Assembly (NCBI GenBank): GCA_030407315.1
Contig: JALQPE010003077.1
Span: forward strand, 1 to 24,107
Source: Asparagopsis taxiformis
Lineage: Eukaryota; Rhodophyta; Florideophyceae; Bonnemaisoniales; Bonnemaisoniaceae
DNA length: 24,107 bases
Direction of reading: 5' to 3'
Shown here in pieces: positions 19,441 through 24,107 of this stretch (position 1 is the first letter of the stretch; the number at the start of each line of letters is the position of its first letter). Made by a program: the position numbers and the translations under genes. The notes beneath the pieces are model-generated. The model saw nothing but the letters and a program-made list of their open reading frames with translations. It searched no databases and had not been told where the DNA came from.

Positions 19441-20111
19441 ATAGTTAAGGTTAAGTAACCAACTTTAGGATGTCCAGAGGACCTGCTCGTTGTAAGGAAT
19501 AAGGAATATTGATCAACTGACGAAGAGGAAGCATTTTGAATCGACTAGGGTAGGAACGCAATGAGATTTGGTATGCAAGAAAACTGAATCGCAGTAGTGA
19601 ATAGGTAGTTGAAATGAATTCATATTGATGTTCTTTGGTGTATTGTCCATTGGAGCACATTGAAAACCATTTATATGATCACCGTTTAAATAGTCTATGA
19701 ATCCTTTGCAGCCGAGTACGCCAATAGGAAGAAATTCAAGCAGTGGCCTGCACGGGAACCGTTCATTTGTGAGTAGCAAAAGTTAGTGTAGAAATGAATT
19801 TTTCAGACTTGTAGGAGAGGTGGATCGTAGTAAATGTATAAAACTCACGTAGAATCGATTGATAGGAATCAATGGTACGGAAGAAGAAGCGAGGTGGAGA
19901 GTGTGGATGAAATAGGTTGTTGGAATATGAATGATAATTGACGTGGTGAGGTAAACGGGTTCGATTGCATTATATGCGCTAGAGGTACATACTATTAGGT
20001 GTAGATTGATGGAAAGGGCTAAACGCTTTGTGGAGGTATCAGGATCAGGTAGAGTCAGAGGTGCTGAGCGGGTGCAGCGTAAGGTTCATCAGGACTGAAC
20101 GTAGGTAGGGA
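19441..20111. other. Spacer between left hairpin array and ParB gene
   Basis: There is no recognisable gene in these 670 bases. A minus-strand open stretch (19513-19779) has no ATG start and no family resemblance. It lies downstream of a candidate intron, listed separately. Confidence 0.4.
19748..19848 (-). other. Candidate minus-strand intron
   Basis: This 101-nt segment begins GTGAGT, contains CACTAAC at 19788-19782 about 34 bases before its end, and ends GTGCAG. The branch motif is the same as in the three introns at 13.6-13.9 kb. No coding frame with an ATG joins across it, so it may lie in an untranslated or non-coding transcript. Confidence 0.35.
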
Positions 20112-22086
20112 ATGTCTTGTCCGGACAGTATAAGAGAGGAAGCTGAGAGACGGGAAGCGCACTCGGAGGTACCACAATTGTGGATTTCATCGTCTACACA
20201 ACATTTGAACAGAGAACCGATTGAACGAACTGAGATTGCAGGGATTACAATGGGAGACAATAGTATCATGAATACTACAGCGGAGAAGAGCAATTCTCCT
20301 TCTGCTGAAGAGAAAAGCATCACTATTGCTCAGTACAGCTCTTCTAAAGTGCAAGTTGATCCTCGCAAAGTGAAATTTCCGACAGTGACCTCCCGTTTGG
20401 TGCGACCGGGTCGTGTAAACGAACTGGCCAGCATTTTCATGGATAGAGGTTTCTCTACCACTGGAACTATGATTACAGTCTGCAAAATGGAAGATAACGA
20501 AGGAGACGAGTTTTACTGCATCGATGGCTCTCATCGCATAGCTGCTCTGCAACTATGCCTGGAGAAGTACTCAGGAAAGAACAGGGATTCCTTGGAATTA
20601 GTTTGGGTACAACAGTTGATTGCGCCGAACGGGCGTCTAATTTTCGATGCGCTGGAGGTTCTGAAACTGTCTCTCGAAGCCAATATACAAACTCACGATG
20701 TCGCTTCTGTGAGCATTGCCGACAATGTGTGCGGTCATAGAGTTTCTCAGGTTTTCCAACCAGATGGATCTTCCTGTTGTCCGGCTTATTCCTATTCTGA
20801 AAGAAGTGAGCTATATTCTGCCGTCCGACAGGAACCGTTCGGAGAACTCGTATAGGCAGTACATCAACATTGCGAAGGGGTTCAATCGCACAGACAGCGT
20901 TGCTTTCGTGTACTGGAGCTCTATCCCTAGCGTTTACAATGCTTTGGATAGGAACAGAGAAATCGAGGATGCAAGAACCGAGGGAAGAGATCCGGACTTT
21001 TCTCGAATTGACTCTGCCGATATGTACGGGTGCGTGCTCGATCTTGTCAATAACGCAATATTCCGCAATGGCACGGACGGACGCGGGACGCGCGATAAGG
21101 AGTGGTTCCAGTGGTTTGTGCTCGAGATGACAGCGTCGTGGACAAGGATGAGGAGGAAGAGAGGACTTGTCAGAAATATCGGAAGCGGAAGTCCGTTCAC
21201 GATGCGCACTTGGCTACTGGCTCTGTTGGCCATCTATGATATGGCAGAGGTCGTCCGCAAGTGGTTGAACTCTGCAACGATGGAGGAATTCGTGCGAACG
21301 GATTTGGCAGCAGAAAACGCGAAGGAGGTCGGGGATAATGATCATCGCATTGGAGAGCGCATTGTATTCGTCCTTGTCGACTTTCATGACGACGTGGTAG
21401 ACAGTAGCAGTCTGAGAACCAAGAACGGGATGTTTACAAACAGTTTTTACGACAAACTGGAATATGCTACCGGGACAAAGGCAATGCAGGAGACGAAAGC
21501 GGAGGAGGAGAGGGAACGGAATCGCATGACCCCCGGAGAAATAGAAAAAGCACTTGTTGATGGCGCCAAAGCAGAAGACGAAGAAGCACCTACTGCCGCA
21601 GAACAGGGAAATAATTCTACAGAGAAGGAAACTGTGGAAACTTCTGGTCCTGTTCAAGCAGAAGAAGGAGTATCTGCCGAAGCCCAAGCAGAGCAGGAAG
21701 TTTCTGCTGTTGTGGAGGAAGAACAGGAAATTACTCCAAATGTGGTGGCTGAAGAAGTGATTCCTCCTGTCGCGACGAAAGCAATAGAAGAGGCACCTCT
21801 GAGCACCCCGAAAGAAGCAGAAGACCGTCCTGCCGCAGCAAAAGAGGGAGGACAGGAACGTCCTGCCACGCGTCTTGCAGCAGCTGAGAAGAGGGAAGCA
21901 GAACGTCTTGCTGTTCTCCAAAAAGAACAGGAACGTCTTTCAGCTTCAAGGGCAGAGCGGGAAAGTCGTGCCAGGGATAATTCGCCGGAAGGATTGTCAG
22001 AGAAGATCTTCCTCAGGGAAGGAAACAAAGCGGCGATACGCAAAGTCTGGATATCAACTTGGACAATAGTGGTCGCATGGACATAG
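20112..22086 (+). CDS. ParB-like domain protein with acidic Glu/Ala-rich tail (one frameshift)
   Basis: The first frame starts at ATG 20112; ATG 20250 is an alternative. It contains a ParB/sulfiredoxin-fold domain from VDPRKVKFP (residue 82) through YCIDGSHRIAAL (DGSHR 138-142), parallel to VDP...DGMHR in the methyltransferase fusion. The frame shifts by +1 near 20725-20735: the domain's helical continuation (VIEFLRFSNQMDLPVV) is in the next frame, which runs on to 22086. After about 250 further residues of mixed composition comes a long Glu/Ala-rich, probably coiled segment (21480-22030). The ParB fold can bind or hydrolyse nucleotides and is often found with DNA-modifying enzymes. Whether this one is active is unknown. 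The gene sits between the two inverted hairpin arrays, upstream of the dioxygenase gene, and may once have been fused to it. Confidence 0.75.
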
Positions 22087-22490
22087 ACACGCCTGGAAAA
22101 ACAAGCTGGAGATGCGCAGAACCGCTCTGTGATATTGAAACTTCGAATCAGGACACCAGAAACTTACAGCACTAGCCCGGCCGAAGTGGACAAGGAGAAT
22201 TCGGGAAGAAGCAGGAGTTCTGGTGGAAGCGGCGATGAAAACGAGTCCAGGTTGCATAAGAAGCGAAGAAGGGAAGATACTAGCGCGAAGTTTTCTGAGC
22301 CCAATACGCCGGATGACAACATTGAGATTGGGCCTCCCGGGAAAAGAAGAGTAGAGTCAATGCAAGAAAACGAACGACTGGAGAAGAAGCACCACTCTTC
22401 ACTGACGAGCAAGAAAACTCCCTTCCAGACCGCACATTCGCAGAGGACATACCTGAGAAGCTGCCTTTATGCGTTCCTTCCAACTCGAGA
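22087..22490 (+). other. Broken coding linker between the ParB and dioxygenase parts
   Basis: The first 60 bases look coding in a different frame (LDINLDNSGRMDIDTPGK). From 22150 the frame returns, with a Ser/Gly-rich and basic stretch (HKKRRREDTSAKF), a likely nuclear signal. Around 22340-22380 it passes into the dioxygenase frame, which is open from 22326 (EEAPLFTDEQENSLPD...). Low-complexity coding-like sequence through three frame changes suggests a decayed fusion gene, not an intergenic gap. Confidence 0.5.
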
Positions 22491-23368
22491 ATGAAGTATT
22501 ATATCACAGAAGAAGACATTGATACAATCCGGACGGAGATAATGGAAGCAGCTGCAGGCTACTCTACTTTGGTATGTCCCCTCGGTTCTTGTGAAAGCCA
22601 ACAATACTTCAGCTACCAGAGAAGAATGATCGACGAGCTTGGTTACGTGGTGTTGCAAGACATTTTCTCTTCTACTACAGTGGGAGCAGCTACGCACGAG
22701 TTATTCACACAGATGGCCAGCACATTCCAAGGTACTACAAGTGGCTCAAGTGCAAGTCAGAAGAACCCGTGGAAACCACTTCGACCGAAAGACAGCACTG
22801 GTGTATTCAAGACGGACCGGAAAAGCATCTGCGATGACCTTGAGCAAGAAAGCGCGCGGCAGTACAGGAACAAGCTGATTCTGGAGCTAGGTAAGGCGAT
22901 TTGTGCGGAGAACCTGAAGCTCGGGTTTGGAAGAGAAGAAGCGGTGGTCTTTCCAGAAACGGGTCTTCGTCTGATTTTGACCGCAGAAGGTAGTCAGGAG
23001 CAACTTATGCATACCGATGTTCCCGTCCGTGAGGGAACTGGAACTGGTCCTCTCAACTCGCCATCATATTTCATGATGGCTGCTGGTGCGGATGGGTTCA
23101 TCATTCGTATCGCCAAGTTCAGCCATGTGTGCCTAAGTCATCCAGCGAAAGAAAGTACCGCGTGCCAGTGACGAACGTGCGCATCCCACCGTATTCCCTG
23201 CTTGTATGCCGAACGGACGTGTATCACGGAGGAATGGGATTCGCGGAGGGTCGTTCTTCGGTGAGGTACCAGCATCCTATCCGGTCCCATCTATCACTGC
23301 GAACTTCCAGGGAGAAGTTGCTACAGCCTCCCTTCAATGTCAACTACTGGGAGCGTTTAGATATCTGA
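22491..23368 (+). CDS. PhyH-like 2-oxoglutarate/Fe(II)-dependent dioxygenase (one frameshift)
   Basis: The enzyme class uses Fe(II), O2 and 2-oxoglutarate to oxidise a substrate. The N-terminal GYVVLQDIFSSTTVG (51-65) resembles the opening of PhyH-type proteins. QLMHTDVPV gives the first metal ligands (H174 and D176). After residue 213 or so the frame shifts at ATGTGTGC (23125-23132), and the next frame supplies RVPVTNVRIPPYSLLVCRTD and VYHGG (third ligand His), followed by arginines in RYQHPIR that could bind 2-oxoglutarate. So the complete double-stranded beta-helix signature H.D...H...R is present but split. ATG 22491 is the first Met in this frame, which is open from 22326. Relatives include nucleic-acid, protein and small-molecule hydroxylases. 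The link to a ParB gene makes a DNA substrate attractive, but this is inference. Confidence 0.75.
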
Positions 23369-23620
23369 TGAAATTAGTTTTTAATAGCATTCTATGGCAG
23401 GCATCAAGGCCGCCTTCAAGTAAACGATGAAAGTTAGGCTAGTACATGACGTTTGCGTATGTAGACGGGTCGAGAGATATACAATACTCAATTTAATATG
23501 AGAGGGGAGGAAACTATGGTGGGCACTACTAGAATAGAACAAGGTAATATCGCAGTCGTCTTTGGTTACAACATTGAGGTGAGGAAGGCTTACAGATGAT
23601 GCAGTTTCGCTGGGGTGCTG
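23369..23620. other. Short spacer before right hairpin array
   Basis: I see no gene in these 250 bases. Confidence 0.4.
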
Positions 23621-23847
23621 ACAGCAAAGTCATCGTTACGATGACTTTGCTGTAATGATTTGATTTCTTACAGCAAAGTCATCGTACGATGACTTTGCTG
23701 TAAGAAATCAAATCATTACAGCGGCCCACAATTTTTTTACCGGGTAAAAATTCTTGCTGATTTTTTTTACCCGGTAAAATTTTTCTCACCACTGTAATCA
23801 AACCTTTCCTTACAGCAAAGTCATCGTAACGATGACTTTGCTGTAAG
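23621..23847. repeat. Right hairpin array (inverted relative to the left array)
   Basis: Three copies of the ACAGCAAAGTCATCGT palindrome lie at 23621-23653 (centre T), 23668-23703 as the core of a longer palindrome (no centre base), and 23809-23847 (centre A). Between the last two are two TTTTACC(G/C)GGTAAAA palindromes separated by TTCTTGCTGA. The order is the reverse complement of 19032-19170 in the left array. Confidence 0.95.
23649..23722. repeat. Perfect 74-bp palindrome without spacer
   Basis: Two 37-base arms meet between 23685 and 23686 with no mismatch. The palindrome runs from the GCTGTAATGATTTGATTT side to its exact complement, with the CTTACAGC hairpin at its centre. Such a sequence can form a full cruciform. 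Confidence 0.95.
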
Positions 23848-24107
23848 CATCCCGGGTAAACGGCTTCGGCTGTAAGCGGTTGGGAGTTTCGTCCGTCTCC
23901 CACCCTGGGAAGGGTGAGAAAAGGAAGTGGTGGAGCCGGGGACATCGTACAACGATGGTTTTGGACGACTGTTGACGGCTCTGGGGAGCACTCTGCGTCG
24001 TGCAAGCCTGGTTTGCGCTGGCTGCACTACTGGTATTGAACGGTTCTGTGCGCAAGTTTACTCATGAAGGAGTTGGGTGTTGTGTACCACACCAACCATA
24101 GTTACTA
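23848..24107. other. Right edge, no gene seen
   Basis: I find no supported feature in the last 260 bases. A small hairpin-like stretch (TCTCCCACCCTGGGAAGGGTGAGA, near 23897-23920) is present but unremarkable. Confidence 0.3.

Larger units (their letters stand above)
12331..24107 (+). mobile_element. CACTA-superfamily DNA transposon, left end and body (right end outside window)
   Basis: The proposed left terminus is CACTACGGTG at 12331-12340, matching the CACTA signature of the EnSpm/CACTA superfamily and lying exactly where the inverted Prp8 copy breaks off. It is followed by a dense subterminal repeat zone, as expected for CACTA elements, and by a Tnp2-like transposase gene. I do not find the inverted terminus (CACCGTAGTG) in the window, so the element would extend beyond 24107. 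Alternatively it ends before the hairpin array at 18899 with a degraded terminus. Confidence 0.55.

Noticed and set aside
20709..20750. Intron explaining the ParB frame break
   Set aside because: The GT...AG segment is 42 nt, a multiple of 3, so it would not change frame, and it has no CTAAC branch motif.
21214..22043. Long Cys/Phe-rich and Ser/Ala-rich minus-strand frames
   Set aside because: They are antisense shadows of the Glu/Ala-rich coding stretch.
23110..23125. Intron explaining the dioxygenase frame break
   Set aside because: The only GT...AG segment there is 16 nt, far too short to splice.

Overview
The window is eukaryotic nuclear DNA, about 24 kb, built almost entirely of mobile elements and broken genes. 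The evidence is a degraded copy of the spliceosomal protein Prp8, minus-strand introns with donor, branch-point and acceptor signals, candidate nuclear localisation signals in the large proteins, and two eukaryotic transposase-type genes. I cannot name the organism. An intron-poor alga (for example a florideophyte red alga) or a fungus would fit. I see no tRNA, rRNA, CRISPR array, operon or ordinary cellular gene.

Module 1 (about 1.0-12.33 kb). A colinear but frame-broken Prp8 pseudogene lies at 1.04-3.03 kb. Its 3' part and the DNA after it (2274-3783) recur almost perfectly, inverted, at 10819-12330. Between these 1.5-kb arms are two divergent genes. On the minus strand, 7069-4143 encodes a ParB/sulfiredoxin-fold domain fused to a beta-class (DPPY) amino-DNA methyltransferase. 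On the plus strand, 8136-10765 encodes a DUF7869-type, transposase-like protein. Each has one frameshift. A diverged remnant of a second DUF7869 gene (4137-3958) sits beside the methyltransferase gene.

Module 2 (12.33 kb to beyond the window). The inverted Prp8 copy stops at 12330 and the next bases are CACTACGGTG, a CACTA-type terminus. Then come an array of GACAGT inverted repeats, fourteen copies of a 35-bp minisatellite, a small spliced minus-strand gene whose first exon is one arm of a hairpin, and an intact 1267-residue Tnp2/CACTA-like transposase gene (14975-18778). I read this as a CACTA-superfamily element inserted into the right arm of module 1. Its far end is outside the window.

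Module 3 (about 18.9-23.85 kb, inside or next to module 2). Two arrays of perfect hairpins (CTTACAGC...GCTGTAAG), alternating with a second hairpin type, lie in opposite orientation on either side of a ParB-domain gene and a PhyH-like 2-oxoglutarate/Fe(II) dioxygenase gene. The coding region between the arrays is interrupted by several frameshifts. It may be one decayed fusion gene, parallel to the ParB-methyltransferase fusion.

The main result is this parallel. Two ParB-headed genes, each linked to a different candidate base-modifying enzyme (methyltransferase or dioxygenase), each sit beside a different transposase gene and near dense palindromic DNA. I infer that the ParB-like domain may help direct DNA modification to the element, perhaps at the palindromes. 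The domains are seen in the sequence; the system is inference.
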